A DNA stretch of 64,000 bases from Betaproteobacteria bacterium (GCA_016183615.1 JACPEG010000053.1:1-64000); one strand, 5' to 3'; numbered from the stretch's first letter, positions 9,940 to 26,257 are shown. Translations and numbers: made by a program. The notes: a model not told the origin generated them from the letters alone.

Positions 9940-11250
9940 TCATTTGAATTCGTAGCGCAGCTTGACCGCGAACAGGTTGCGGTCGTACTCGAAGAGGGCG
10001 AGGTTGGAGTCGTTTTTGACGTACTGGTACTCGCCGCGCACGCTCACGTTGCGCGTGAAGGCGTAGCTGGCGGTGACGTCGGCCGCGTAATAAAGGTCCT
10101 CGCGCAGGGTCAGCAGCAGGGGATCGATGCCGTCGTAGCGGCTCTCCTGCACGGTGGCGCCGACGCTCAGGGCCCATTTCGGGGCCGGGGTCGCGGCCAC
10201 GGCGGCGCGCAGGCCGTAGAACTCGCGTCCCAGGTCGGGCCGGTTGCGGATGTTGTCTTCCCGGCCGTAGGTCAGGTTGAGCGTGAGCAGCGGCTGGTAG
10301 GGCGCGACAAACGCCTTGCGGTAGCCGGCCCCCAGGGCATAGAAACGGGAATCGCGCACCCGGTTGGTTCCCACGTAATCGAGCTCGGCCAACTGCACGA
10401 AGCCGCTCAGGGTCTGCAACTCGTCGTACTGGTGGTGGATTTCCCCGGAAACGCCGGTCACGTTGCGGAAGCGGTCATTTTCCACCTCGAGGTTGCTGTA
10501 GGTGAACGTGCCGCGGAACAGGTTTTTCTCCCGCAGGTAGGTCACGCCCCCCGCGACGCCGTAGTTATTCTGATCGAATTCGGTGTCATTGTGGTTGAGC
10601 TTGGACTCCCAGTTGGCGGAGCCGAACAGCGAGACGCCCGGTGCCACGGGGTGCGTGATGTTGCCGCCGAAGGCCAGATGGGTGAAGTTGTCGGCGGTCG
10701 CGACGCCGGTGCCGGTGATGGTGACGTTCCCGAACACCGGCAAGGTGATGTTGGCCGAGCTCACCCCGCCATTCACGTTGCTGTCGTGGCCGATGCCGAG
10801 TTCCGCGAAGAATCCCGCCGTGGTCTGATAGCGGGACTCGCGGGAGCGGATCGCATCCAGAAAGCGCTGGATGTTGGCCTGTACGTTCGGCGGCGGGTTG
10901 GTCTTCAGCACCGCGTCGAATTCCTCCCGCGCCCGTACGTCGTCGCCCAGGATGAAATAGCCGCGCGCCAGCTCCAGCCGGGCCTGGACGTTGTCGGGGA
11001 AGTTGGCGACGTAGCGCTCCAGCGCCAGCACGCCTTCTCCCGCGTGGCCCGAATCCACGGCGGCCACGCCGAAATAGAAGTCGAAGGCGGGGTTGCCCAG
11101 CTCGTCGGGGAATTTCTTCCCCGCCGCATAGGCCTCAGCCGCTTTTCCCTGGTCGAGGAGCGCCTTCACCTCGTCGGCCGGCGCGGCGTGAACCGCAAGC
11201 GGGAACGCGGCGACGAGGAAAAAGGCGAGGAGCCTGCGCTTGAAATGCAT
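9940..11250 (-). CDS. TPR plus outer-membrane beta-barrel protein, Slam-like
   Basis: Predicted outer-membrane protein of 436 residues. A signal peptide (LLAFFLVAAFPLAVHA) is followed by TPR-like helices (about 25-150; ALERYVANFPDNVQARLELA, ARGYFILGDDVRAREEFDAV). From about residue 170 to the end comes alternating beta-barrel sequence ending in a terminal aromatic strand (LFAVKLRYEFK). TPR domain plus C-terminal barrel is the architecture of Slam/DUF560 proteins, which move TbpB-like lipoproteins and secreted proteins across the outer membrane. I infer family likeness from architecture and context, not from a search. The start at 11250 has GGGGAG six bases upstream; the longer open frame has no comparable site. 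The stop codon lies just before the next gene (the FecR-repeat protein), so the two are probably co-translated. Confidence 0.7.
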   Translation of the reverse strand: MHFKRRLLAFFLVAAFPLAVHAAPADEVKALLDQGKAAEAYAAGKKFPDELGNPAFDFYFGVAAVDSGHAGEGVLALERYVANFPDNVQARLELARGYFILGDDVRAREEFDAVLKTNPPPNVQANIQRFLDAIRSRESRYQTTAGFFAELGIGHDSNVNGGVSSANITLPVFGNVTITGTGVATADNFTHLAFGGNITHPVAPGVSLFGSANWESKLNHNDTEFDQNNYGVAGGVTYLREKNLFRGTFTYSNLEVENDRFRNVTGVSGEIHHQYDELQTLSGFVQLAELDYVGTNRVRDSRFYALGAGYRKAFVAPYQPLLTLNLTYGREDNIRNRPDLGREFYGLRAAVAATPAPKWALSVGATVQESRYDGIDPLLLTLREDLYYAADVTASYAFTRNVSVRGEYQYVKNDSNLALFEYDRNLFAVKLRYEFK

Positions 11251-11346
11251 TTTTTTCTCCCCGGAAGCGGGCGAATCAGAAAGACGGGCGGACGGCACGG
11301 GAACGATTCTTAACCATTCGGCCCAACCTCCACAAAAACTGCGACT

Positions 11347-11376
11347 TTTATAGCCTTCCATCCGGCCATGAGTCAA
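11347..11376 (-). promoter_or_regulatory. Predicted sigma-70 promoter of the barrel/FecR operon
   Basis: On the minus strand TTGACT (11371-11376) and TATAAA (11347-11352) are separated by 18 bases. The -35 box overlaps the stop codon of prmB. This suggests the barrel/FecR pair is transcribed independently of the dap-prmB genes upstream. Confidence 0.6.
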
Positions 11377-12305
11377 GGCATTTTTTTGCGCTGCGGCAGG
11401 CGGTTTTTCGCCGCTGCGATCTGTTGCCGTCCGATCACGAACACGCGGTCGTCGCCCCCGCTGGTTTCGGGCCAGGCAAACGGGAGCGCGGGAAACGCGT
11501 TTTCGACGGTCGCCCGGTTATGGCCCACCTCCACCACCAGCATGCCATCTCTCGTGAGATGGGCCGGCGCGTCCCGCAGCATCACCCGAATCGCGTCGAG
11601 CCCGTCCCGGCCGCCCGCGAGCGCGGATCGAGGCTCCCTGCGGTATTCGGCGGGCAGAGCCGCCATGGCATCGGCGTCCACGTAAGGCGGGTTGCCGACG
11701 ATCAGGTCGTATTTTTTCCCGGCGAGCCTTCCGAACATGTCGGATTCGACCAGATTCACCCGTTCCTCGAGCCGGTAATCGGCGACGTTGCGGCGCGCCA
11801 CCTCCAGCGCGTCGCGCGAGATGTCGCTGGCGTCGATCCGCGCATCGGGAAACGCCTGGGCCATGAGAATCGCGAGACAGCCGGAACCGGTGCAGAGGTC
11901 GAGGACCGAGCGGATGGAATCGGGGTCTGCGATCCACGGCGCCAGTCGCTCCTCCAGCAGCTCGAAAACGAAGGAGCGGGGCACGATGGCCCGCTCGTCC
12001 ACGTAGAACCGGTTGTTCCCGAGCCACGCCTCGCGGGTGAGATAGGCGGCGGGAATGCGCTCTTCGACGCGCCGCCGCAGCAGGTCGAGCACCGCTTCGG
12101 TCTCCCTGGGCAGCAGGCGCGCGTCCAGGAACGGATCCAGCCGGTCGAGCGGCAGGTGCAGCGCGTGAAGTATCAGGTAGGCTGCCTCGTCGTAGGCGTT
12201 GGTGGAGCCGTGGCCGAAGGCGAGCCCCGCTTCGTTGAAGCGGCTCACCGCGAAGCGCAGCAGGTCGCGGACAGTGATGAGCTGGGCGCGGGCTTCGGAA
12301 AACAC
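11373..12305 (-). CDS. prmB: Ribosomal protein L3 glutamine methyltransferase PrmB
   Basis: SAM-dependent N5-glutamine methyltransferase of the HemK/PrmB family, predicted to methylate ribosomal protein L3 during 50S assembly. The protein is 310 residues. The N-terminal helical domain precedes the SAM-binding motif (LDLCTGSGCLAI, about residues 126-137) and the signature DLIVGNPPYVDADA near 195. NPPY contacts the substrate glutamine. I chose PrmB over PrmC (release-factor methylase) from the N-terminal domain and from its position beside dapE, where prmB commonly lies in Betaproteobacteria. The start is GTG at 12305 with GAGGAGA about eight bases upstream. Confidence 0.88.
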   Translation of the reverse strand: MFSEARAQLITVRDLLRFAVSRFNEAGLAFGHGSTNAYDEAAYLILHALHLPLDRLDPFLDARLLPRETEAVLDLLRRRVEERIPAAYLTREAWLGNNRFYVDERAIVPRSFVFELLEERLAPWIADPDSIRSVLDLCTGSGCLAILMAQAFPDARIDASDISRDALEVARRNVADYRLEERVNLVESDMFGRLAGKKYDLIVGNPPYVDADAMAALPAEYRREPRSALAGGRDGLDAIRVMLRDAPAHLTRDGMLVVEVGHNRATVENAFPALPFAWPETSGGDDRVFVIGRQQIAAAKNRLPQRKKMP

Positions 12306-12344
12306 CGGCTATTATCTCCTCGTCCTAGCTTTCCAATTCCGTCG

Positions 12345-12420
12345 CTCCGGCGGAAGCCGGAGCCCGGTTGCGGCGACTCGCAAATCCCTGAATTCCGGCT
12401 TTCTCCGGAATGACGAGTCG
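12345..12420. repeat. Pair of small palindromes between dapE and prmB
   Basis: Two hairpin-forming units lie in the 160-base gap. CTCCGGC (12345-12351) pairs with GCCGGAG (12356-12362). Then CGACTCG (12374-12380) pairs with CGAGTCG (12414-12420), nesting ATTCCGG (12392-12398) and CCGGAAT (12405-12411). The sequence resembles the dispersed 'AATTCCGGCTTTCTCCGGAATGAC' type of intergenic repeat common in Proteobacteria. It could also act as an attenuator between the two genes. Confidence 0.55.
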
Positions 12421-12466
12421 TCCGGCGATCCGAGGTGCATATGCCCACCAATGGCCTCAACAGACT

Positions 12467-13612
<1,146 letters not shown>

Positions 13613-14785
13613 TCACTTTTCCAGCATCTCGGTGTTGATGGTGAAGCCTTCGAAAGAAGTCGCCGCCTTCTCCCCGGCCGGCTTGGCGGCCGCCGCGGGC
13701 GCCTCGGGCGCCTGCGCCTGGGCTCCCTGTTCGCCGTAGTCCATGAGGTTCGCCAGATTGGTGGGCGAGTCGGCGTTGCGCAGCGCCTCGTCCCGCGTCA
13801 CCAGGCCGGCCTTCCACATGCGGGACAGGGCCTGCTCGAAGGTCTGCGATCCGGGGGAGAGGCTCTGCTCCATCGCGTCCTTGATCTGGTCCAGCTGGCC
13901 GTCCTTGATGAGCTCGGCGATATGGCGCGTGTTCGTCAGCACCTCCACCGCCGGTGCCAGCTTCCCGTCCACGGTGCGGACCAGGCGCTGGGAGATGACG
14001 CACTTCAGGCTGATGGCGAGGTCGGACAGCAGGCTGGCCCGGAACTCGTAGGGGAAGAAGTTGATGATGCGGTTGAGCGCATGGTAGCTGTTGTTGGCGT
14101 GCAGCGTCGAGAGGCACAGGTGGCCGGTCTGGGCGTAGATCAGCGCATGCCTGAGGGTGTCGCGGTCACGGATCTCTCCGATCATCAGCACGTCCGGCGC
14201 CTCGCGCATGGCGTTGGTGAGGGCGTTGCCGTAGGACAGGGTGTCCATTCCCACTTCCCGCTGGTTGACGATGCACTTCTGGTGCCTGAACACGAACTCG
14301 ATGGGGTCTTCCACCGTGAGGATGTGGCCGGTCCTGGTGCTGTTGCGATGCTCCAGCATGGAGGCGAGCGTGGTGGACTTGCCCGACCCGGTCGAACCCA
14401 CCACCAGGATGAGCCCGCGCTTTTCCATGATGAGGTCGTTCAGCACCAGGGGGAGCTTCAGCTCCGCGACCGTCGGGATCACGCTCTTGATGTAGCGGAT
14501 CACCATCGCGATGTCGCCGCGCTGGCGGAACACGTTCACCCGGAAGTTGCCCACTTCGGGCATCTGGAACGAGAAATTCATCTCCAGGTTGGCTTCGAAG
14601 GCCTGGATCTGCTCGGGTGTCATCACCTCGTAGCTGATCTTCTTCACCGCGTCCCCGTCCAGCGCCTGCTGGTTGATGGCCATGGCGATGCCGTTGATCT
14701 TGATGTTGATGGGCGCACCGGCGGAAAAGAACAGGTCGGACGCGCTCTTTTCGGCCATCAGCCTGAGAAGGGGAGAGATGAACAT
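13613..14785 (-). CDS. pilU: Type IV pilus retraction ATPase, PilU type
   Basis: Hexameric cytoplasmic ATPase of the PilT/PilU family that works with PilT in type IV pilus retraction. The protein is 390 residues. It starts with the PilU-like N-terminus FISPLLRLMAEKSASDLFFS, then Walker A GSTGSGKSTT (about 135-144), Walker B APDVLMIGEIRD, and the His box TGHLCLSTLHANNS. A low-complexity Ala/Gln/Glu tail is present. AGGAGG lies just upstream of the ATG. No pilT is adjacent; in many Betaproteobacteria pilT and pilU are paired elsewhere. A second PilU-like gene between dapD and dapE is a conserved lineage feature as far as I recall. PilT itself is a less likely identity. Confidence 0.85.
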   Translation of the reverse strand: MFISPLLRLMAEKSASDLFFSAGAPINIKINGIAMAINQQALDGDAVKKISYEVMTPEQIQAFEANLEMNFSFQMPEVGNFRVNVFRQRGDIAMVIRYIKSVIPTVAELKLPLVLNDLIMEKRGLILVVGSTGSGKSTTLASMLEHRNSTRTGHILTVEDPIEFVFRHQKCIVNQREVGMDTLSYGNALTNAMREAPDVLMIGEIRDRDTLRHALIYAQTGHLCLSTLHANNSYHALNRIINFFPYEFRASLLSDLAISLKCVISQRLVRTVDGKLAPAVEVLTNTRHIAELIKDGQLDQIKDAMEQSLSPGSQTFEQALSRMWKAGLVTRDEALRNADSPTNLANLMDYGEQGAQAQAPEAPAAAAKPAGEKAATSFEGFTINTEMLEK

Positions 14786-14821
14786 GCCCGCCTCCTGTGA
14801 TGAGGTTTCGGTAACCGCCGG

Positions 14822-15643
<822 letters not shown>

Positions 15644-15662
15644 ATTTTGTCGTTCGTAGTTT

Positions 15663-15736
15663 GTAGGTTGGGCTTCGCAGGCGAAGCCCAACATTCATGG
15701 GGCGCCCAGCATGTTGGGCATGAATGCCCAACCTAC
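15663..15736. repeat. Dispersed palindromic repeat, copy 1
   Basis: Outer arms GTAGGTTGGGC (15663-15673) and GCCCAACCTAC (15726-15736) enclose two hairpins: TTGGGCTTCGC/GCGAAGCCCAA (15668-15678 with 15681-15691) and TTGGGCAT/ATGCCCAA (15714-15721 with 15724-15731). The same design occurs at 53600-53688. It lies between dapC and dapD and extends the dapD reading frame only spuriously. Confidence 0.8.
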
Positions 15737-15773
15737 GGCTACGGCGGGTCGCGGCCATCCCCGCAGGGCGGGT

Positions 15774-16967
15774 TTACAGCCGTTCTACGAAGCTCCTGAT
15801 GCGCTGCGCCGCGTCCAGGCATTCGGCGGGCGGCGCCACCAGGGCGATGCGCGCGAATCCTGCGCCCGGATTGATGCCGTGGGCCTCGCGGGCCAGATAG
15901 CTTCCCGGCAGCACCAGCACATTATAGTCGCGGTACAGGCGGCGGGCGAATTCGGCGTCCGGCAGGAGCGTCCGCACCCACAGGTAAAAGGCCGCTTCCG
16001 GCATGGCGACCGGCAGCGCCCCGGCGAGCCGCTCCATCACGGCGGCGAATTTCTCGCGGTACAGGCGCCGGTTTTCCTTCACGTGGTCCTCGTCCTGCCA
16101 GGCCGCGATGCTGGCGGCATGGAAGGGCGGGCTCATGGCGCAGCCGTGGTAGGTGCGGTAGAGCAGGAAGCGCTCCAGGATCGAGGCATCGCCCGCCACG
16201 AAGCCCGAGCGCATGCCCGGCACGTTGGAGCGCTTGGACAGGCTGCTGAACACCACCAGCCGCGGATACCCTTCCCGGCCCAGGGCGTGGGCCGCCTGCA
16301 GAGCGCCGAGCGGGGGGCGGGCTTCGTCGAAATAGATTTCCGAATAGCACTCGTCGGCGGCGATCACGAACCCGTGGCGGTCGCAGAGATCGAACAGTTG
16401 CTTCCATTCCTCGATGGTCATCACCCGGCCGGTGGGGTTGCCCGGGGAACACACGTAGGCGAGCTGGGTCCGGTCCCAGACTTCGCCGGAGAGCTGGGCG
16501 AAATCCAGCGCGAACCCGTTCTCGGGCAGCGTATTCAGGAACCGGGGCCTGGCGCCCGCCAGCAGCGCGGCCCCCTCGTAGATCTGGTAGAAGGGGTTGG
16601 GGCAGACCACCACCGGGTCGGGGCGTGCGGCATCCACCGCCGCCTGGGCGAAGGCAAACAGGGCTTCCCGGCTGCCGTTCACCGGGACCACCTGGGTGCG
16701 GTAATCGGGGGCCGGGATGCCGAAGCGCTTCGCCAGCCACGCGGCGATGGCAATGCGCAGGCCTTCACCGCCCAGGGTTGTAGGATAATTCGCCAGCCCG
16801 CCGAGATTTCCGGCGATCGCCTTCCTGATGAAATCCGGCGTCGCGTGCTTGGGCTCGCCGATGGAGAGATTGATCGGCGTGAATGCCGGATCGGGCGTGA
16901 TGTCCTTCAGCAGGTTCGCCAGCTTCTGGAACGGATAGGGCTGCAGCAGGTTCAGGTTCGGATTCAC
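15774..16967 (-). CDS. dapC: Succinyldiaminopimelate transaminase
   Basis: PLP-dependent class I/II aminotransferase converting N-succinyl-2-amino-6-oxopimelate to N-succinyl-LL-DAP with glutamate as donor. About 397 residues from the chosen start. Visible motifs are INLSIGEPKHATPDFI near the N-terminus, SPGNPTGRVM, ADECYSEIYFD and the PLP-lysine segment SSLSKRSNVPGMRSG (near residue 243). The longest open frame begins at a TTG (17012). I prefer the GTG at 16967, which gives the family-typical N-terminus (V/M)NPNLNLLQPYPFQKL and leaves room for the divergent permease gene. It is the first gene of the dap cluster in transcription order. Confidence 0.9.
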   Translation of the reverse strand: MNPNLNLLQPYPFQKLANLLKDITPDPAFTPINLSIGEPKHATPDFIRKAIAGNLGGLANYPTTLGGEGLRIAIAAWLAKRFGIPAPDYRTQVVPVNGSREALFAFAQAAVDAARPDPVVVCPNPFYQIYEGAALLAGARPRFLNTLPENGFALDFAQLSGEVWDRTQLAYVCSPGNPTGRVMTIEEWKQLFDLCDRHGFVIAADECYSEIYFDEARPPLGALQAAHALGREGYPRLVVFSSLSKRSNVPGMRSGFVAGDASILERFLLYRTYHGCAMSPPFHAASIAAWQDEDHVKENRRLYREKFAAVMERLAGALPVAMPEAAFYLWVRTLLPDAEFARRLYRDYNVLVLPGSYLAREAHGINPGAGFARIALVAPPAECLDAAQRIRSFVERL

Positions 16968-17029
16968 GATGGAAACGCGGAAAACGGGATCGCCGGACGC
17001 CGGCGCGCACAAGCTGCGGATTATATAGG

Positions 17030-17920
17030 ATGGCGTCGCCGAGACACTGGATTTCGCGGGCGGCGCTGCTCACGGGCGCCTGGGTCTGGGGGCTCATCTG
17101 GTATCCGTACCGGGTGCTGGAGGCAATGGGCGCATCTGCGGCGCTTGCCACCTGCCTCACCTACGGCCTGGCGCTGGCGCTCGGCATCGTCGCCTTTCCC
17201 CGGGCGCTGCGCGAAGCGCGCGCCCATCCCTGGATGGTGCTGGCCATCGCGCTCGCTGCCGGCTGGACCAATTTCGCCTATGTCCTGGGAACGCTGCGGG
17301 GCGAGGTGATGCGCGTGCTGCTGCTGTTCTACCTGGCGCCGTTCTGGACCGTGCTGCTCTCCCGGGTTCTGCTCAGCGAGCGGACGAGCCTTCAGGGCTG
17401 CGGCGTGCTGGGCCTTTCGGTGGCTGGCGCGGCGGTGATGCTCTGGCATCCGGAAACCGGAGCGCCGCTGCCGCGGACGGTGGCCGAATGGCTCGGCCTC
17501 TCGGCCGGCATGTGCTTCGCGCTGTCGAATGTGCTGATCCGCAAGGCCCAGGCGCTGGGCATCGAGATCAAGGGCCTCACGGTGTGGGGCGGGGTGACGC
17601 TGATCACGCTGGCTTGGGAAACCTACGGCGGCGGCCTGGCCGCTGTGACCGTGCTTCCGGGCAACGCCTGGATGTTGCTCGCGTTGGTGGGGCTGGTAAT
17701 CTTCGCGGTCAACCTGGCGGTCCAGTTCGGGGTCACGTTCACGCCCGCCAACCAGGCCATTGTGATTTTCATGACCGAGCTGGTGGTGGCGGCCGTGGCG
17801 GCCTACCTGCTGGCGGGAGAGCAGATGTCGCCGCAGGAATGGGTGGGCGGAGCGATGATCGCCGCGGCATCCCTGTTTTCCGGCCGCATGATGCCGAAAG
17901 CAGGAAGTGATGCAGGGTGA
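17030..17920 (+). CDS. EamA/DMT-family permease
   Basis: Inner-membrane protein of 296 residues with about ten hydrophobic segments in two similar halves, the pattern of the drug/metabolite transporter (EamA, RhaT-like) superfamily. Segments include VMRVLLLFYLAPFWTVLLSR (end of the first half) and NQAIVIFMTELVVAAVAAYL (second half). It probably carries a small metabolite or amino acid, but the substrate cannot be inferred. It is divergent from dapC with about 60 bases between starts, so the promoter regions must overlap. SD matching is weak (AGG directly before ATG). Confidence 0.8.
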   Translation: MASPRHWISRAALLTGAWVWGLIWYPYRVLEAMGASAALATCLTYGLALALGIVAFPRALREARAHPWMVLAIALAAGWTNFAYVLGTLRGEVMRVLLLFYLAPFWTVLLSRVLLSERTSLQGCGVLGLSVAGAAVMLWHPETGAPLPRTVAEWLGLSAGMCFALSNVLIRKAQALGIEIKGLTVWGGVTLITLAWETYGGGLAAVTVLPGNAWMLLALVGLVIFAVNLAVQFGVTFTPANQAIVIFMTELVVAAVAAYLLAGEQMSPQEWVGGAMIAAASLFSGRMMPKAGSDAG

Positions 17921-17930
17921 CGTATGGGAA

Positions 17931-17942
17931 CGAATTTATTCG
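17931..17942. repeat. Small palindrome in permease/queF gap
   Basis: CGAAT-TT-ATTCG is a perfect short palindrome in the 141-base gap between convergent genes. The flanking text (TATCCGCTCCTACG) resembles a degenerate dispersed repeat. Nothing else is recognised in the gap. Confidence 0.35.
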
Positions 17943-18061
17943 CGACCCCGGGGATGTATCCGCTCCTACGTAATTCGCAACCTTTGTCGAGACGAATCCC
18001 CTCCTGCAACCGCGTTACAAATGGTCACGGTCGCGTGCGCGATCCCCGGTCCGACAGGCTC

Positions 18062-18481
18062 CTACCCGCGGGTCGATTCGCCGCGCTCGAACTGAAGCAA
18101 ATCGACCGCCGGGGCCGGCTTCCAGCCTTTCTTGCGGTGTTCGGCCACCACGGTCGTGAATATTCCGCCGCGCACGTAGAACTTCGCAGTGAGGCGCATG
18201 AAGCGGGGTTTGGTGGCCTTCACCAGCTCGTCGAGAATGCGGTTGGTCACCGCCTCATGAAACGCGCCTTCATTGCGGTAGGACCAGATGTAGAGCTTGA
18301 GGCTTTTCAGCTCGACGCACAGCCGGTCGGGAATGTAATCCAGCACCAGGGTGGCGAAGTCGGGCTGGCCGGTTTTCGGGCAAAGGCAAGTAAATTCCGG
18401 GATTTCCATGTGAATGTGGTAATCCCGGGCGGGTTCGGGGTTCGGAAACGTCTCGAGGCTCTTGCCGGGCTTGGTGGGCAT
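18062..18481 (-). CDS. queF: NADPH-dependent preQ0 reductase
   Basis: Reduces 7-cyano-7-deazaguanine (preQ0) to preQ1 in queuosine tRNA modification. The protein is 139 residues, matching the short unimodular QueF class. Visible features are the catalytic cysteine region [18 protein letters not shown] (about 30-47), the substrate-binding glutamate in the [20 protein letters not shown] segment, and the C-terminal [12 protein letters not shown]. It stands alone and is divergent from smc; no other queuosine gene is in the window. I looked for a preQ1 riboswitch upstream and did not see one. Confidence 0.95.
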   Translation of the reverse strand: MPTKPGKSLETFPNPEPARDYHIHMEIPEFTCLCPKTGQPDFATLVLDYIPDRLCVELKSLKLYIWSYRNEGAFHEAVTNRILDELVKATKPRFMRLTAKFYVRGGIFTTVVAEHRKKGWKPAPAVDLLQFERGESTRG

Positions 18482-18580
18482 TCTTTAAACTCTGGCGCTT
18501 TCCATCGGGTAAAATACGCGCCAGCCGCGGGCATCCGGCACGTCGCGTTAAGTCTATAACCTCTTCCAGAACATAACAAA

Positions 18581-22102
<3,522 letters not shown>

Positions 22103-22111
22103 GAGTCCCCC

Positions 22112-23206
22112 GTGAGCGATCTGCAGCTCGCCCTGATCGGCATCGGCGTCGTGGTAGTCGCGGGGGTCTACGGTTTCAACTGGCTCCAGCAGCGCAAATA
22201 CCGGCGCGAGGCTGCGAAGGCCTTCGGCAAGCAGCACGAGGACGTGCTGCTCGGCCGTGGCGGGGCCGCCATGGAAGACCGGGTGGAGCCGCGGCTGGGC
22301 GCCGGCCCGGCCCTGGAGGAACGGGCCGTCGTGGATTCGTCCGGGGCTGCGGCGGAAAACCTTTCTCCGGCCGCGGACGAGGACGCCGGATTTTTCGACG
22401 GCGCCATCGACTACGTCACCGAAATCCGGCCGGCAAACCCGGTGGCGGGTGCCGCGCTGGGACCGCTGCTGCAGCACAAGTTCGATTTCGACAAGCCGGT
22501 GCGGGTGCTGGGCTGGAACCAGTCTGGCGCAAAATGGGAAGAACCGGGCAGCGAAGCGGGCGCCGCGTACTCCCGGATCCGGGTGGCGCTGCAGCTGGCG
22601 GACCGGGCGGGGCCGGTGTCGGAACTCAAGCTGGCCGAGTTCCGCGACCTGGTGCGCGACGTGGCGATCCAGCTGCAAGCCGAGGCCGAGTGCCCCGAGC
22701 CGGATGAAGCTCACGCCCAGGCGGCGCTGCTGGACGGCTTCTGCGCCGAAGTGGACGTCATGATCGGCATCAACGTGGTGAGCCGGGACGGGGCCGCCTT
22801 CCCCGGAACCAAGATCCGTGCCATGGCGGAAGCGGCCGGATTCAGGCTGGCGCCCGACGGCACCTTCCGTTGTCTGGGCGAGCGCGGCGAGCATCTGTAC
22901 TCCCTGCAGAACCTGGAAACGTCCCCGTTCGCGGCCGATACCCTCAAGACCCTCGCCACCCGGGGAATCACGCTTCTGCTCGACGTGCCGCGGGTGGCGG
23001 GCGGCGCACGGGTGTTCGACCGGCTGGTGGCCCTGGGCCGCCAGTTCGCCGGCACACTGGGGGGCACGCTGGTGGACGACAACCGGGTGCCCCTCAACGA
23101 TTCGGGGCTGGCCAGGATCCGGACCCAGATCGAAGGTATCCAGGCCCGCATGGCGGCCCAGGGCATCCAGCCCGGTGGAGCGCTGGCGCTTCGGCTGTTC
23201 AGCTAG
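22112..23206 (+). CDS. zipA: Cell division protein ZipA
   Basis: Inner-membrane anchor that tethers FtsZ at the septum. The protein is 364 residues. An N-terminal membrane segment (about 5-22; LALIGIGVVVVAGVYGF) is followed by a basic stretch, a variable linker, and a C-terminal FtsZ-binding domain (about 220-360) with NVVSRDGAAFPGTKIRAMAE and LLLDVPRVAGGARVFDRLV. The start is GTG at 22112, with AGGAG at 22101-22105 overlapping the smc stop region, so translation is probably coupled. Sequence conservation in ZipA is low, but position between smc and ligA supports the call. Confidence 0.88.
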   Translation: MSDLQLALIGIGVVVVAGVYGFNWLQQRKYRREAAKAFGKQHEDVLLGRGGAAMEDRVEPRLGAGPALEERAVVDSSGAAAENLSPAADEDAGFFDGAIDYVTEIRPANPVAGAALGPLLQHKFDFDKPVRVLGWNQSGAKWEEPGSEAGAAYSRIRVALQLADRAGPVSELKLAEFRDLVRDVAIQLQAEAECPEPDEAHAQAALLDGFCAEVDVMIGINVVSRDGAAFPGTKIRAMAEAAGFRLAPDGTFRCLGERGEHLYSLQNLETSPFAADTLKTLATRGITLLLDVPRVAGGARVFDRLVALGRQFAGTLGGTLVDDNRVPLNDSGLARIRTQIEGIQARMAAQGIQPGGALALRLFS

Positions 23207-25234
<2,028 letters not shown>

Positions 25235-25257
25235 GAGCTAAAGAAGGAAGACCGATC

Positions 25258-26181
25258 ATGCATCAGAAAGTGACGAAGGCGGTATTTCCGGTGGCGGGGC
25301 TGGGCACCCGGTTTCTCCCCGCCACCAAGGCGAGCCCCAAGGAGATGATGCCCATCGTGGACAAGCCGCTGATTCAATATGCGGTGGAGGAGGCGGTGGC
25401 GGCCGGCATCACCCAGATGGTGTTCATCACCGGCCGCAACAAGCGGGCCATCGAGGACCATTTCGACAAGGCCTACGAAGTGGAAGCGGAGCTGAATGCC
25501 AAGGGCAAGCGCAAGATGCTGGAGGCGATCCAGGACATCATTCCAAAGCACGTCTCCTGCATCTACGTCCGCCAGGCCCAGGCCCTGGGCCTGGGGCACG
25601 CGGTGCTGTGCGCCCGGCCCGTGGTGGGAGACGCGCCTTTCGCCGTGATCCTGGCGGATGATCTCATTGACGGCGAGCCGCCCATCATGAAGCAGATGGT
25701 GGACATCTTCGAGCGCAGGCGCTGCTCGGTGCTGGGGGTGCAGAACGTGGTGCGGGAGGACACGGTTCACTACGGCATCGTCAAGGCGGAATCCGCGCGC
25801 AAGGGCCTGCACAACGTGGTGGGCATCGTCGAGAAGCCGAAACCCGCCGACGCGCCTTCCACGCTTGGCGTCGTGGGGCGCTATATCCTGGCGCCGGAGG
25901 TCTTCGACCACCTGGAGCGGGTGAAACCGGGCGCCGGCGGGGAGATCCAGCTCACCGACGGCATCGCCTCGCTGCTGGCGGAAGAGCGGGTCCTCGCGTA
26001 TGAGTTCCAGGGCGTGCGCTATGACTGCGGCAGCAAGCTCGGCTATCTCAAGGCCAACCTGATGTACGCGCTGCGCCACCCGGAAGTGGGCGAAGAATTC
26101 GCGGCATACCTGACCTCCGAGGACTGCCGCGTCGCCATAGAAAACGGGCGCTGCCGGGGCCGCGGGGGCGAATCGAAATAG
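25258..26181 (+). CDS. galU: UTP-glucose-1-phosphate uridylyltransferase
   Basis: Makes UDP-glucose from UTP and glucose-1-phosphate for lipopolysaccharide, exopolysaccharide and osmoprotectant synthesis. The protein is 307 residues. Visible motifs are the nucleotide-binding signature [20 protein letters not shown], the [15 protein letters not shown] segment, [14 protein letters not shown], and a glucose-phosphate site near [15 protein letters not shown] short Gly/Arg-rich tail (CRGRGGESK) is unusual but harmless. AAGGAAG lies upstream of the ATG. It is probably co-transcribed with ligA. Confidence 0.96.
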   Translation: MHQKVTKAVFPVAGLGTRFLPATKASPKEMMPIVDKPLIQYAVEEAVAAGITQMVFITGRNKRAIEDHFDKAYEVEAELNAKGKRKMLEAIQDIIPKHVSCIYVRQAQALGLGHAVLCARPVVGDAPFAVILADDLIDGEPPIMKQMVDIFERRRCSVLGVQNVVREDTVHYGIVKAESARKGLHNVVGIVEKPKPADAPSTLGVVGRYILAPEVFDHLERVKPGAGGEIQLTDGIASLLAEERVLAYEFQGVRYDCGSKLGYLKANLMYALRHPEVGEEFAAYLTSEDCRVAIENGRCRGRGGESK

Positions 26182-26227
26182 AGGGAACGTCGTGACGGAC
26201 AGTTCGCTATAATCGGTGTACAAGGAA

Positions 26228-26257
26228 TTGTTTTTCGACCCGTTCTCAATGTATATT
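26228..26257 (+). promoter_or_regulatory. Predicted promoter of the DsrE-like gene
   Basis: TTGTTT (26228-26233) and TATATT (26252-26257) are 18 bases apart in an AT-rich patch that stands out from its GC-rich surroundings. The -10 box overlaps the palindrome at 26254-26271, so a bound repressor there would block RNA polymerase. Confidence 0.5.

Noticed and set aside
6926..9955. Plus-strand frame of 1009 codons opposite the FecR-repeat gene
   Set aside because: The minus strand has a signal peptide, a FecR domain and repeats; the plus-strand product has no recognisable domain.
16968..17012. N-terminal extension of dapC to a TTG start
   Set aside because: The extension has no family likeness and would overlap the promoter space of the divergent permease.
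18482..18580. Possible preQ1 riboswitch before queF
   Set aside because: No preQ1-I or preQ1-II motif could be recognised in the 99-base gap.
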